Part shown: positions 16,999 through 25,687 of the stretch, in pieces
Layout of the letters: every line of letters begins with the position of its first letter
Numbering within the stretch: the first letter of the stretch is position 1
Source: Pseudomonas bijieensis
GTDB lineage: Bacteria > Pseudomonadota > Gammaproteobacteria > Pseudomonadales > Pseudomonadaceae
Direction: 5' to 3'
DNA: 64,000 bases
NCBI RefSeq assembly: GCF_013347965.1
Contig: NZ_CP048810.1
Location: 62,001-126,000 of the forward strand
The notes under the pieces: model-generated
Told to the model about the DNA's origin: nothing
The model's input: the letters and a program-made list of their open reading frames with translations, nothing else
Databases searched by the model: none
Made by a program: the position numbers and the translations under genes

Positions 16999-18336
16999 AT
17001 GCGTAGAACCTTGCCTCGCCTCCTGTTCGCCAGCCTTTTCGTGGCCGGTGTCCAGGCCCTGCTGCCGACCATCACCCAGGCTGCCAGCAACCAGCAATTC
17101 ATCCCCATGGCCACTTACCGGGTCGGCGCCTACGCCTCCAGCGGCATCCCCTGGTGGGCGGGGGAAATCGACTATTTCCGTTATATCAACGAAGTGGAAG
17201 GCGGCATCAACGGCGTCAAGCTGGTCTGGCAGGAGTGCGAGACCGAGTGGAACGTCGACCGTATCGTCGAGTGCTATGAACGCTACAAGGGCGGGCTCGA
17301 CGGCGCGCCGACAGCGTTCTTCTTCACCCACAGTACGCCGGGCTCCTATGCGCTGATGGAGAAAGGCGCGGCGGACCGGATCCCGCTGATCGACGGCGCT
17401 GGCGGGCGTACCGAGTCCACCGACGGCAGCGTGTTTCCCTATGCCTTCCCGCTACTGCTCAATTACTACGGCCAGGCCTCGGTGGGCATCAACTACATCG
17501 CCGAGCGCGAGGGCGGTTTCGACAAGCTCAAGGGCAAGAAGATCGTCACCGTCTACCACGACTCCGCCTATGGCCGGGAAACCCAGGCACCGATGACCTT
17601 GCTGGCGCAGAAGTACGGTTTCGAGAACATCCAGATTCCGGTGGCCGATCCCGGCAATGAACAATCCGGGCAATGGCGCCAGGTGCGGCAGATCAAGCCG
17701 GACTGGGTGTTCCTGCGGACCTGGGGCGTCTCCACCCCGGTGGGGATCAAGACCGCCGCAAGGTTCGGCATCCCGGTAGACCGCATCATTGGCGATGTCT
17801 GGGCCGGCTCCGAGGCCGACGTGATCCCGGCGGGCCCTGCCGCCAAGGGCTACCAGGCCCTTGCGCCGTTTCCGGGCGGCGACGGTTTCGAGATCCACAA
17901 GCGCCTGCGCCAGTCGATCCTCGATACCGGCAAGAGTGACCTCAAGGACCGCAGCTATTTCGGCAAGGTCTACTACAACATCGGTCTGATCAATGCGGCC
18001 ATTGCGGTCGAGGCGCTGCGCACGGCCCAGGCCAAGTTTGGCAATCGCCCCCTCAACGGCGAGGAAGCGCGTTGGGGCTTCGAACACCTGGACATCGATG
18101 CCGCGCGGCTCAAGGCCAGCGGTTTTGAAGGCCTGCTACCACCGCTGAAACTGTCCTGCTCCGACCATGAGGGCGGCGGCGCGGCGCGCGTGCAGCAATG
18201 GGATGGCGAGAAATGGGTATTGGTGACTGACTGGGTCCAGGCCGACCGCGCCACATTGCGCCCATTGATCGAAGCCAAGTCTGCCGCCTACGCCAAGGAG
18301 AAGGGCATCACCGCGCGTGATTGCGCCCGCGAATAA
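16999..18336 (+). CDS. Branched-chain-type ABC transporter substrate-binding protein, copy 1 (LivK-like)
   Basis: A 445-residue protein with a signal peptide (MRRTLPRLLFASLFVAGVQALLPTITQAAS) and a type I periplasmic-binding fold: 'YRVGAYASSGIPWWAGEIDYFRYINEVEGGINGVKLVWQECETEW', 'KKIVTVYHDSAYGRETQAPM', 'WVFLRTWGVSTPVGIKTAARFGIPVDRIIGDVW'. The C-terminus holds a conserved LSCSDHEGGGAARVQQWDGEKW. It is closely related to the next gene but differs where the ligand pocket is likely formed, for example FFFTHSTPGSYALMEKGAADRIPLI here against YQPNGAPAAYALADKAAADRIPLI there. An AAGGAGG at about 16964 is too far upstream to serve this ATG. Confidence 0.92.
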   Translation: MRRTLPRLLFASLFVAGVQALLPTITQAASNQQFIPMATYRVGAYASSGIPWWAGEIDYFRYINEVEGGINGVKLVWQECETEWNVDRIVECYERYKGGLDGAPTAFFFTHSTPGSYALMEKGAADRIPLIDGAGGRTESTDGSVFPYAFPLLLNYYGQASVGINYIAEREGGFDKLKGKKIVTVYHDSAYGRETQAPMTLLAQKYGFENIQIPVADPGNEQSGQWRQVRQIKPDWVFLRTWGVSTPVGIKTAARFGIPVDRIIGDVWAGSEADVIPAGPAAKGYQALAPFPGGDGFEIHKRLRQSILDTGKSDLKDRSYFGKVYYNIGLINAAIAVEALRTAQAKFGNRPLNGEEARWGFEHLDIDAARLKASGFEGLLPPLKLSCSDHEGGGAARVQQWDGEKWVLVTDWVQADRATLRPLIEAKSAAYAKEKGITARDCARE

Positions 18337-18405
18337 TGAGCCGCCGTCGATAACTGTCGTCCGGCTGCCATGGCGCGGTCGGGCACTCAAGCCGAGAAAA
18401 AAATC

Positions 18406-19740
18406 ATGCATGCAACCCTCAAACGTAGTCTCGCCGTCGTTGGCCTGGCGCTCAGCGCCTGCGCGGTGCTGGTACCGGCCGCCCAGGCGGCCAACGAACA
18501 GTTCTTCCCCCTGGCCACCTACCGGGTCGGCGCCTATGCCTCCAGTGGCATTCCAGTCTGGGCCGGAATGATCGACTACCTGCGCTACATCAATGAGGTG
18601 GAAGGCGGGATCAATGGCGTCAAGCTGGTCTGGCAGGAATGCGAGACCGAATGGACGGCGGAGAAGGGCATCGAATGCTACGAGCGCTTCAAGAACGGCC
18701 TCAATGGCGCGCCGGTGGCGGTCTACCAGCCGAATGGCGCGCCAGCGGCCTATGCCCTCGCGGACAAGGCCGCCGCCGACAGGATTCCCTTGATCACCCT
18801 CGGCTATGGCCGCACCGAGGCCACCGACGGCAGGGTGTTTCCCTATAACTTCCCGGCCATGCTGACGTTCTACAGCGAGGCTTCGGCGTTCATCAATTAT
18901 GTGGCCGAGCGCGAGGGCGGGCTGGACAAGCTCAAGGGCAAGAAGATCGCCACCGTCTACCACGACTCCGCCTACGGCCGGGAAACCCAGGGGCCACTGG
19001 CGCTGCTGGCGCAGAAATACGGCTTCGAGAACATCCAGATCGCGGTGGCCGACCCAGGTAATGAGCAGGCCGGGCAGTGGCGCCAGGTGCGCCAGCTCAA
19101 GCCGGATTGGGTGTTCCTGCGGACCTGGGGCGTGTCCACGCCGGTGGCGATCAAGACCGCCGCAAGGTTCGGCTACCCGGTGGAGCGCATCGTCGGCGAC
19201 ATCTGGGCCAGTTCCAACGAAGACGTGCTGCCGGCCGGTGAAGCAGGCAAGGGCTACCTGGCACTGACGCCCTATCCGGGCGGCGCCGACTTCGATATTC
19301 ACCAGCGCCTGCGCCAGTACATTCTCGATACCGGCAAGAGCGACCTCAAGGATCCGAAGAGCTTCGGCAGCGTCTACTACAACTCTGGCCTGGTGAACGC
19401 CGCCATTGCCGTCGAGGCGATCCGCACCGGGCAGAAGCATTTCGGCAATCGTCCGCTCAACGGTGAGGAGGGCCGCTGGGGCCTGGAGCACCTCGACCTC
19501 AACGATGCACGCCTCAAGGAAATCGGTTTTCTTGGGCTGATGCAGCCGCTGAAGCTGTCATGCAGCGACCACGAGGGCGGTGGCGCGGCGAAGGTGCAGC
19601 AATGGGACGGCCAGCAGTGGAAGCTGATCACCGATTGGGTCCAGGCCGACCGCGCGACGTTGCGGCCACTGATCGATGCCAAGGCCGCCGAATATGCGAA
19701 AGAGAAGGGTGTGACCGCCCGCGATTGCGCGGCGCTGTAG
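18406..19740 (+). CDS. Branched-chain-type ABC transporter substrate-binding protein, copy 2 (LivK-like)
   Basis: A 444-residue paralogue of the preceding gene, alike along the whole length and at DNA level in long stretches, hence a tandem duplication. ATG 18406 starts a clean signal peptide (MHATLKRSLAVVGLALSACAVLVPAAQAAN); the frame is open upstream to 18370 but without signal character. The mature protein opens EQFFPLATYRVGAYASSGIPVWAGMIDYLRYINEVEGGINGVKL. Retaining two diverged binding proteins for one set of permeases suggests two related ligands. Confidence 0.92.
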   Translation: MHATLKRSLAVVGLALSACAVLVPAAQAANEQFFPLATYRVGAYASSGIPVWAGMIDYLRYINEVEGGINGVKLVWQECETEWTAEKGIECYERFKNGLNGAPVAVYQPNGAPAAYALADKAAADRIPLITLGYGRTEATDGRVFPYNFPAMLTFYSEASAFINYVAEREGGLDKLKGKKIATVYHDSAYGRETQGPLALLAQKYGFENIQIAVADPGNEQAGQWRQVRQLKPDWVFLRTWGVSTPVAIKTAARFGYPVERIVGDIWASSNEDVLPAGEAGKGYLALTPYPGGADFDIHQRLRQYILDTGKSDLKDPKSFGSVYYNSGLVNAAIAVEAIRTGQKHFGNRPLNGEEGRWGLEHLDLNDARLKEIGFLGLMQPLKLSCSDHEGGGAAKVQQWDGQQWKLITDWVQADRATLRPLIDAKAAEYAKEKGVTARDCAAL

Positions 19741-19805
19741 CCATGCACTCGGTTCGGTAAATCGAAACACAACCGGGCGCGACCGCGCCCAAGGAGTAGG
19801 GAATC

Positions 19806-20582
19806 ATGACCAACGCGGCCCTTGCCGGCACCGAAAACAGAGAGTTGCTGGCGGTGCAAGACATCGAAGTGATCTACGACGGCGCGATCCTCGCCGTGGC
19901 CGGGGTTTCCCTGCGGGTCGGACAGGGTGACATCGTCGCCCTGCTCGGCGCCAACGGGGCCGGCAAGAGCACCACGCTCAAGGCCATCTCCGGGTTGGTC
20001 CAGGCCGATCGGGCGCAAGTCAGCCGTGGACGGATTGTCTTCCAGGGACAGGACACCGCCGGGGTTGCGGCCAATCTGCTGGCGCGCCAGGGCATCGTCC
20101 ATGTGCTGGAGGGACGACATGTATTCGCCCACTTGACTGTCGAGGACAACCTGCGCAGCGGTGGTTTCCTGCGCAAGCCGACACGACGGGAGCTGGAGCA
20201 GGATCTGGAGCGTATCTACGCCTGGTTTCCACGCCTGAAGACCAAGCGCAAGACCCAGGCCGGGCTGACCTCGGGCGGTGAGCAGCAGATGCTTGCCCTT
20301 GGCCGGGCCCTGATGACCAAGCCTCGACTGGTGCTGCTCGATGAACCCTCGATGGGGCTGGCGCCGATCCTCGTCGAGGAGATTTTTGCCATCGTCGCGC
20401 AGCTCAATGCCCAGGAAGGCATGAGCTTTCTGGTGGCCGAGCAGAACATCAATGTCGCCCTGCGCCATGCCAGCTATGCCTACATCCTGGAGAACGGGCG
20501 GGTGGTGGGTGAGGGCGACGCCACGGAGCTGGCGGCGCGGGAAGACATCCAGCATTTCTACCTGGGTGGAAAGGCTCGTTGA
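19806..20582 (+). CDS. Branched-chain-type ABC transporter ATPase (LivF-like)
   Basis: A 258-residue ATPase with a strong AAGGAG site. Walker A GANGAGKSTTLKAISG, LivF-type 'GIVHVLEGRHVFAHLTVEDNL', signature TSGGEQQMLALGRALM, Walker B RLVLLDEPSMGLAP, then VAEQNINVALRHASYAYILENGRVVGEG. It is the last gene of the transporter operon. The next sigma54 promoter begins about 115 bp later. Confidence 0.94.
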   Translation: MTNAALAGTENRELLAVQDIEVIYDGAILAVAGVSLRVGQGDIVALLGANGAGKSTTLKAISGLVQADRAQVSRGRIVFQGQDTAGVAANLLARQGIVHVLEGRHVFAHLTVEDNLRSGGFLRKPTRRELEQDLERIYAWFPRLKTKRKTQAGLTSGGEQQMLALGRALMTKPRLVLLDEPSMGLAPILVEEIFAIVAQLNAQEGMSFLVAEQNINVALRHASYAYILENGRVVGEGDATELAAREDIQHFYLGGKAR

Positions 20583-20597
20583 TGGGGTGTGACGCAA

Positions 20598-20615
20598 CTG
20601 TTCGCTGGGCAACAG
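20598..20615. promoter_or_regulatory. Upstream activating sequence 2, candidate SfnR site
   Basis: CTGTTCG-CTGG-GCAACAG, an imperfect palindrome (5 of 7 arm positions) sharing the CTGT-N10-ACAG frame, 83 bp upstream of the sigma54 promoter at 20699. Confidence 0.6.
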
Positions 20616-20698
20616 TCCATCGACAGTTTGCCGCTCCCGGGGCTTTCGCACGTACTCGGGTATTTACTCAACCTATTGAATATAAAGCGCTTTTAAGA

Positions 20699-20715
20699 TT
20701 GGTACGGGCTGTGCT
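20699..20715 (+). promoter_or_regulatory. Sigma54 (-24/-12) promoter of the SfnB-like gene
   Basis: TTGGTACG-GGCT-GTGC-T has GG and GC separated by the required 10 bp. It lies 37 bp before the SfnB-like start codon. Confidence 0.75.
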
Positions 20716-20751
20716 TTAGCCCTGGAGAACCCGTTATGCATGGAGTAGCAC

Positions 20752-21984
20752 ATGACCCACTCACTGTCTTCCGACTTGCCTCAGCAGACCAGCCCGGCGC
20801 CGCGGAGCCCGGCCCATATCATCCGTAGCGACGCCGAGGCCATCGAGGTGGCACAGCGCCTGGCCGAGGATTTCGCCCGCGAGGCTGCCCTGCGCGATCG
20901 CGAGCGGCGCCTGCCCTGGGAAGAACTCGAACGCTTTTCCGCGAGCGGGTTGTGGGCGATCCGCGTGCCGAAGGCCTACGGTGGCGCCGAGGTGTCCTAT
21001 GCCACCCTCAGTGAAGTGATCGCGATCATTTCCGCTGCCGACCCGTCCCTCGGCCAGTTGCCGCAGAACCACTTCGGCGTGCTCAGCAACCTCAGCCTGA
21101 CCGGCAGCGAGGAGCAGAAGCGCCGCTACTACGCCAAGGTGCTGCAGGGTTATCGCTTCGGCAACGCCTTTTCCGAGGCGCGCAGCCAGTACGTCACCAC
21201 CTTCCAGACGCAGATCCGCTTCGATGGCGACACCGCCGTACTCAACGGTGAGAAGGCCTACTGCACCGGTGCGCTGTTCGCCCACATCGTGCCGGTCGCT
21301 GGGGTGGACGAGGTGGGGCACGTCCATATCGCCCTCGTTCCGCGCGATGCCGCAGGCCTGACAGTGATCGACAGTTGGGACGGTTTCGGTCAGCGCATCA
21401 CTGCCAGCGGTCAGGTGCGCATCGACGCAGTGCGGGTGCCGGCGAGCGACGTGGTGCCGGCCTGGAAGGCCTATGACCAGCCCACCTCCGACGGCCCGAT
21501 CTCACAAATCATCCAGGCTGCGGTGGACACCGGCATTGCCCGTGGCGCCTTCGCCGAGACCTTGCGCGTGGCACGCCAGGCGCGTCCATGGGTGGACAGC
21601 GGGTTGCAACACGGCTGGCAGGACCCGCTCGGCCAAGCGTTGATTGGTGAGTTGGCCTGGCGCCTGCAAGCGGCCGAAGCGATCCTGCGGCGCGCGGCGC
21701 ACGCGGTCGACCGTGCTGTCGCCGAGCCCAGCGAAGAACGGGTTGCCGAGGCCTCGGTAATCGTCGGCCAGGCCAAGGTGCTGTCCACCGAGATTTCCCT
21801 GGAGGCTTCCAGCCGCCTGTTGGAGTTGGGCGGCACCCGCAGCGTCTCGGCCAGCCAGGGGCTGGATCGGTTCTGGCGTAATGCGCGGACTCATACCCTG
21901 CATGATCCGGTGCGCTGGAAATATCACTTGGTCGGCAATCAGCTTCTCAACGGCATCAAGCCGCAACGTCATTCCTGGAACTGA
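20752..21984 (+). CDS. sfnB: SfnB-family sulfur acquisition oxidoreductase (acyl-CoA dehydrogenase fold)
   Basis: A 410-residue flavoenzyme of the acyl-CoA dehydrogenase fold. The opening 'AHIIRSDAEAIEVAQRLAEDFAREAALRDRERRLPWEELERF' and 'GLWAIRVPKAYGGAEVSYATLSEVIAIISAADPSLGQLPQNH' are characteristic of SfnB proteins, which are induced under sulfate starvation and tied to dimethyl sulfone use. The C-terminus 'LDRFWRNARTHTLHDPVRWKYHLVGNQLLNG' is the usual end of this group. A GGAG site and a sigma54 promoter lie upstream. It most likely acts as a flavin-dependent monooxygenase on an organosulfur intermediate rather than on an acyl-CoA. The symbol is by family resemblance. Confidence 0.85.
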   Translation: MTHSLSSDLPQQTSPAPRSPAHIIRSDAEAIEVAQRLAEDFAREAALRDRERRLPWEELERFSASGLWAIRVPKAYGGAEVSYATLSEVIAIISAADPSLGQLPQNHFGVLSNLSLTGSEEQKRRYYAKVLQGYRFGNAFSEARSQYVTTFQTQIRFDGDTAVLNGEKAYCTGALFAHIVPVAGVDEVGHVHIALVPRDAAGLTVIDSWDGFGQRITASGQVRIDAVRVPASDVVPAWKAYDQPTSDGPISQIIQAAVDTGIARGAFAETLRVARQARPWVDSGLQHGWQDPLGQALIGELAWRLQAAEAILRRAAHAVDRAVAEPSEERVAEASVIVGQAKVLSTEISLEASSRLLELGGTRSVSASQGLDRFWRNARTHTLHDPVRWKYHLVGNQLLNGIKPQRHSWN

Positions 21985-21994
21985 GGTATCGCGC

Positions 21995-22387
21995 ATGTCC
22001 AACTTACATTCTCAAGGCCGCAGCGACCTGGCCCATGCCCGTCATGTCGAGGCGGCGCTGCTTGACTACCTGCGTACGCAGAGCGCTCGTCATGAGGCCC
22101 TGGTGATCGCCGCGGTCGGTGAACTGCGCATCCGCATCGACGCTGCCGATGCCTTGTTGGCGCACGCCGACGAGTCCCAGTCGGCCGCCATCGCTTTTCG
22201 CCTGGCCGCCGCTGAATCGGCGCGCCTGGCCGGCCATGTCTACTTCGAACTGGCCGGTCGCAGCTTGCCGCGGCCCTTGCCGGAAAACCCCGAGCCGGCA
22301 TTGCTGACTCAACGTCGACTGCTTGGCGACCATTACCTCAATGGCGCTGCGTTGGCCGACGGACAAGGAAATGGGCTGGGTAGGTGA
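21995..22387 (+). CDS. Small protein resembling an isolated C-terminal helical domain of acyl-CoA dehydrogenases
   Basis: A 130-residue soluble protein, 10 bp after the SfnB-like gene and with GAGG before ATG 21995. It is all-helical in appearance; 'AVGELRIRIDAADALLAHADE', 'FRLAAAESARLAGHVYFELAGRSL' and 'LLGDHYLNG' follow the pattern of the four-helix C-terminal domain of SfnB-type enzymes, including the final YLN. It has no flavin-binding or middle domain. It may be a structural partner of the adjacent oxidoreductase or a decayed duplicate; the clean frame and ribosome site favour a working gene. Confidence 0.6.
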   Translation: MSNLHSQGRSDLAHARHVEAALLDYLRTQSARHEALVIAAVGELRIRIDAADALLAHADESQSAAIAFRLAAAESARLAGHVYFELAGRSLPRPLPENPEPALLTQRRLLGDHYLNGAALADGQGNGLGR

Positions 22388-22393
22388 ATGGAT

Positions 22394-22419
22394 CCGGGGA
22401 GTGCTGGAGCACTCCCCGG
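22394..22419 (+). terminator. Strong hairpin between convergent operons
   Basis: Perfect 11-bp stem (CCGGGGAGTGC / GCACTCCCCGG) with a 4-base loop, followed by GTTTCC. It sits 6 bp after the small helical gene and 60 bp from the end of the opposing operon, so it may serve both. Confidence 0.7.
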
Positions 22420-22481
22420 GTTTCCTGCGGCAGGGTTTTAACCGCAGGAAATGCTGAACGAGAAACAGAGTCGACGTCGGC

Positions 22482-23330
22482 TCAGGCCAGCCCTAACACC
22501 CTGCGCGCGTTACCGTGGAAGAACTTCTCCAGCACCTCGTCCTTGAACCCCAGTTGCAGGGCATCTTCGATACTTTGGCGGATTGGGCGGAATGTGTAGG
22601 AAGAGCCAAACAACAACTGCTCGGCCAGGTAGCCGTTGGCGGCCTGCACATAACCCTCGCTGCCCGGCTGGAACAGGTACATGTCCGGCACCAGGTGGAT
22701 GTTTTCAAAGCGGAACGCAACGCCGAGGGCCTGCTGCACATTGGGCCAGTAGCCGTGGTAAACGACGATCGTCAGGTCCGGGAACGCCCGAGCCACAGCA
22801 GCCAGGCGTGCCGGGTCGTTGTAGCTCGGGTCCGGTGTGGTCGGCCCGCTCATCAGGAACAGCGGGATACCGCGCTTTTGCAGATGTTCGTAGATCGGCC
22901 AGTACAGTGCGTCGTCGGGGTGTCGGGCCGGCTCGGCGAAACCCGGCTCCAGGTCGATGCCGGCCAGGCCCAGTTGGTCGATCGCCCGGTCGATTTCCGC
23001 CAGGGCGCCTTCGATTCCCTGCAGCACCGGTTCTACCGAGCCGATGCCGATCAACTCGTCGTGGCCGTGAACGATTTCGCGGATGCGTTCATTCGGCAGG
23101 TGTTGCCCCGGGGTGTGGCGGCCGACCACCACGGCTTTGTCCAGGCCGGCATCCCGTACTTCGGCGAGAAAACCCTGCGGGGTCAGCGAGCGCTCGAAGT
23201 GATCGTCCGGCCCGCGGGTGCCGACACGTCGGTTGAGCCAGCGCGCCACGGCGTGTTCGGGCGAGCCCGGCACGCCGCCGAAGAAGGGGTGCAGGTAGGC
23301 CGGGCGACAGCGTAGATCGATGACTTTCAT
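22482..23330 (-). CDS. Amidohydrolase-2 family protein with altered metal site
   Basis: A 282-residue TIM-barrel protein. ATG 23330 overlaps the stop of the upstream monooxygenase (ATGA). Family resemblance is clear in '[11 protein letters not shown]', '[14 protein letters not shown]', '[17 protein letters not shown]', '[12 protein letters not shown]' and '[16 protein letters not shown]'. The N-terminal metal-binding HxH is replaced ([15 protein letters not shown]), and the final Asp of GSDxP is Ser (GSSYTF), so the usual zinc centre cannot form in the ordinary way. It is last in the msuE-sfnR-msuD operon. It might act on the carbon product left after desulfonation, or not be a hydrolase at all. 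Confidence 0.8.
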   Translation of the reverse strand: MKVIDLRCRPAYLHPFFGGVPGSPEHAVARWLNRRVGTRGPDDHFERSLTPQGFLAEVRDAGLDKAVVVGRHTPGQHLPNERIREIVHGHDELIGIGSVEPVLQGIEGALAEIDRAIDQLGLAGIDLEPGFAEPARHPDDALYWPIYEHLQKRGIPLFLMSGPTTPDPSYNDPARLAAVARAFPDLTIVVYHGYWPNVQQALGVAFRFENIHLVPDMYLFQPGSEGYVQAANGYLAEQLLFGSSYTFRPIRQSIEDALQLGFKDEVLEKFFHGNARRVLGLA

Positions 23331-24457
23331 GCGACTTTCTCCTTGCCCGCGCGAACGTCGAAGGCGCCGCCGGTGAAGGCGCCTTCGACGGTGACCTTGC
23401 CCTTGCCCGGCAACAATGGGAACACCAGTTCGGCGAAGCGATAGGCTTCTTCCAGGTGCGGGTAGCCCGAGAGTACGAAGCTGTCGACACCCAGCTCGGC
23501 GTATTCGAGCAGGCGTGCGGCGACGGTTTGTGGATCGCCCACCAAGGCGGTGCCGGCACCGCCACGGACCAGGCCGACACCGGCCCACAGATTGGGGGCC
23601 ACTTCCAGCTTGTTGCGGTCGCCGCCATGCAACGCGGCCATGCGCCGCTGGCCTTCGGAATCCATTTTGCCGTAGTTGGCCTGGGCGGCGGCGATGGTGG
23701 CGTCGTCGAGGTGACTGATCAACTCGTCAGCGGCGGCCCAGGCGGCTTCGCTGGTTTCCCGCACGATCACATGCAGGCGCACGCCGAAGCGCACGCTGCG
23801 CCCATGCCTGGCGGCACGGGCGCGCACGTCGGCAATTTTCTCGGCCACGGCAGCCGGTGGTTCGCCCCAGGTCAGGTAGGCGTCCACATGTTTGGCCGCC
23901 AATTCGTGGGCGGCCTCTGATGAACCGCCGAAGTACAGCGGCGGGTGCGGTTGCTGCACGGGGGCGAAGAAGTTCTGGGCGCCACGTACTTTCAAGTGCT
24001 TGCCGTCGAAGTCGACGGTCTCGCCTTGGAGCAGACGCCGCCAGATGGTCAGGAATTCGTCGGAGGCGTCATAGCGCTCGTCGTGCGTGAGGAACACACC
24101 GTCGGCTTGCAGTTCGGTGGCATCGCCGCCCGGCACGACGTTGAGCAGCAGGCGGCCTCCGCTGGCCTGATCCAGGCTGGCGGCCTGGCGCGCCGAGGCC
24201 GTGGGGTTACCCAGCGACGTGCGCAGCGCCACCAGCAGCTTGATCCGCTGGGTCACCGGAACCAGGCTGGCAGCGGTCACCCAGGGATCCAGGCAACTGG
24301 CCCCGGTGGGGATCAGCAGGCCATCGTAGCCGAGCTGATCGGCAGCCACGGCGATCTGGCGCATGTAGGCGTTGGTCGCCGGCCGGCCGCTGCCGGAATG
24401 GCCCAGGTAGCGGGTGTCGCCGGAGGTGGGAAGGAACCAGAAAATATCCAGGCTCAT
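23327..24457 (-). CDS. FMNH2-dependent alkanesulfonate/methanesulfonate monooxygenase (SsuD/MsuD-like)
   Basis: A 376-residue luciferase-fold enzyme very close to SsuD ([19 protein letters not shown] opening). It cleaves the carbon-sulfur bond of sulfonates with reduced FMN and oxygen to give aldehyde and sulfite. The residues important in E. coli SsuD are kept: Cys in [10 protein letters not shown], His in [13 protein letters not shown] 'VRLHVIVRE', Arg in [15 protein letters not shown], and Tyr in [15 protein letters not shown]. The sequence ends with a short tail ([22 protein letters not shown]). It overlaps the amidohydrolase-like gene by 4 bp. With MsuE and an MsuC-like protein in the same operon, MsuD is equally likely. 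Confidence 0.92.
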   Translation of the reverse strand: MSLDIFWFLPTSGDTRYLGHSGSGRPATNAYMRQIAVAADQLGYDGLLIPTGASCLDPWVTAASLVPVTQRIKLLVALRTSLGNPTASARQAASLDQASGGRLLLNVVPGGDATELQADGVFLTHDERYDASDEFLTIWRRLLQGETVDFDGKHLKVRGAQNFFAPVQQPHPPLYFGGSSEAAHELAAKHVDAYLTWGEPPAAVAEKIADVRARAARHGRSVRFGVRLHVIVRETSEAAWAAADELISHLDDATIAAAQANYGKMDSEGQRRMAALHGGDRNKLEVAPNLWAGVGLVRGGAGTALVGDPQTVAARLLEYAELGVDSFVLSGYPHLEEAYRFAELVFPLLPGKGKVTVEGAFTGGAFDVRAGKEKVA

Positions 24458-24575
24458 GAAGTTTGATCCTTGTGCGGTTGAGAGTATGGAAGGGCGCATG
24501 GGGCCCTTGCTGTATCGCAACGCTTGGCGTATCGGGGCTTTGTCGGCCGGGCCGCATTGCCTGTTTTTATCGTGA

Positions 24576-25685
24576 TCAGATTGACAGTTGCAGGGCCTGG
24601 CCCGGATGCGTGTTGCTGTCCGGGCGGCGTCGGTTGACCACCAGCTCGCCAATGGCGATCAGACGCGCCCGCGTGACGTTGCGACTCAGGCCCAGCAGGC
24701 TGGCGGTGCGCACCTGGTTGCAGTGACAGAAGCGATAGGCTGCGCGAAGCAGACTGTCTTCAACCTTCTCGTGGAGGCCGCCGGCCTGTTCTTCGAATAG
24801 CCGGTGAAAGGTGCGCAGCAGTTGTTCGTCGGCGCTCTCGCCGTGGGTGGCCTGGGGTTGTTCCTGGCGCTCGATGCGCAGGGACGACAAGCGTAAGTCG
24901 TCTTCCTCCACCAGGCCGTTGCGGCACACCAGCAGGGTGTGGTGGATGACGTTTTCCAGTTCGCGGATGTTGCCCGGCCAGCTGTAGTCCACCAGTTTGC
25001 GTTCGGCTTGCGAAGTCAGGCGCACCTCGCCATAGCCCAGGCGATTGCAGTAGGTCTTGATGAAGTGACGGGTCAGCGGCAGGATGTCGCCCGGTCGCTC
25101 ACGCAATGGATAGAGTTGCAGGCTGACCACGTCGAGGCGGTAATACAGGTCTTCGCGGAAGTGGCCGGCGCCGATGGCCTTATCCAGTTGCACGTTGGTG
25201 GCGGCGACCACGCGTACATTGATCGGGATGCTCTTGCGCGAGCCCAGGCGCACCACCTCGCGTTCTTGCAATACTCGCAGCAGCTTGACCTGGATGGCCA
25301 TCGGCAGGTCGCCGATCTCGTCGAGGAACAACGTGCCGCCGTTGGCTTCCTCGAACCAGCCGGCCTTGGCGGCAAGGGCGCCGGTGAAGGCACCTTTTTC
25401 GTGGCCGAACAGCTCAGCTTCCACCAGCGATTCGGAAAAGGCCCCGCAGTTGACGGCAACGAACGGCCCGGCGCGGCGGCCGCTGAGGTTGTGGATGTGA
25501 CGCGCGACCAGCTCCTTGCCCGTGCCGGTCTCGCCAATGATCAGGACGCTGGCCTCGCTGGGGGCGACCTGTTGCACGTGAGCGAGCAGCGCCTGCGATC
25601 TAGGGTCTTCGAAGACCTGTGCGGTCGCCCGGATCGAGGTAGCCAGTGTCGGCGAAGGGGGGAGAGTCAGCAGTTGCATGGGCAT
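24576..25685 (-). CDS. sfnR: Sigma54-dependent transcriptional activator, SfnR-like
   Basis: A 369-residue enhancer-binding protein without an N-terminal receiver or sensor domain. The AAA+ domain starts at about residue 25: Walker A GETGTGKE, the sigma54-contact loop GAFTGA, Walker [14 protein letters not shown], and the arginine-finger region [11 protein letters not shown]. The C-terminal Fis-type helix-turn-helix is [26 protein letters not shown]. This is the architecture of SfnR, which turns on sulfone/sulfonate genes in Pseudomonas when sulfate is scarce. The gene starts 2 bp after its upstream neighbour; an ATG two codons later (25679) has better ribosome spacing. It should act at the three CTGT-N10-ACAG / -24/-12 modules in this island, including the promoter of its own operon. 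Confidence 0.9.
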   Translation of the reverse strand: MPMQLLTLPPSPTLATSIRATAQVFEDPRSQALLAHVQQVAPSEASVLIIGETGTGKELVARHIHNLSGRRAGPFVAVNCGAFSESLVEAELFGHEKGAFTGALAAKAGWFEEANGGTLFLDEIGDLPMAIQVKLLRVLQEREVVRLGSRKSIPINVRVVAATNVQLDKAIGAGHFREDLYYRLDVVSLQLYPLRERPGDILPLTRHFIKTYCNRLGYGEVRLTSQAERKLVDYSWPGNIRELENVIHHTLLVCRNGLVEEDDLRLSSLRIERQEQPQATHGESADEQLLRTFHRLFEEQAGGLHEKVEDSLLRAAYRFCHCNQVRTASLLGLSRNVTRARLIAIGELVVNRRRPDSNTHPGQALQLSI

Positions 25686-25687
25686 CC

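Noticed and set aside
18136..20651. Long minus-strand frames (451 and 424 codons) opposite the binding-protein and LivF genes
   Set aside because: They mirror strongly supported plus-strand genes, have no family resemblance and arise from high-GC codon bias.
24458..24575. Searched for a separate sigma54 promoter before the SsuD/MsuD gene
   Set aside because: No GG-N10-GC arrangement was found on the minus strand, so the gene is taken to be transcribed from the msuE promoter.
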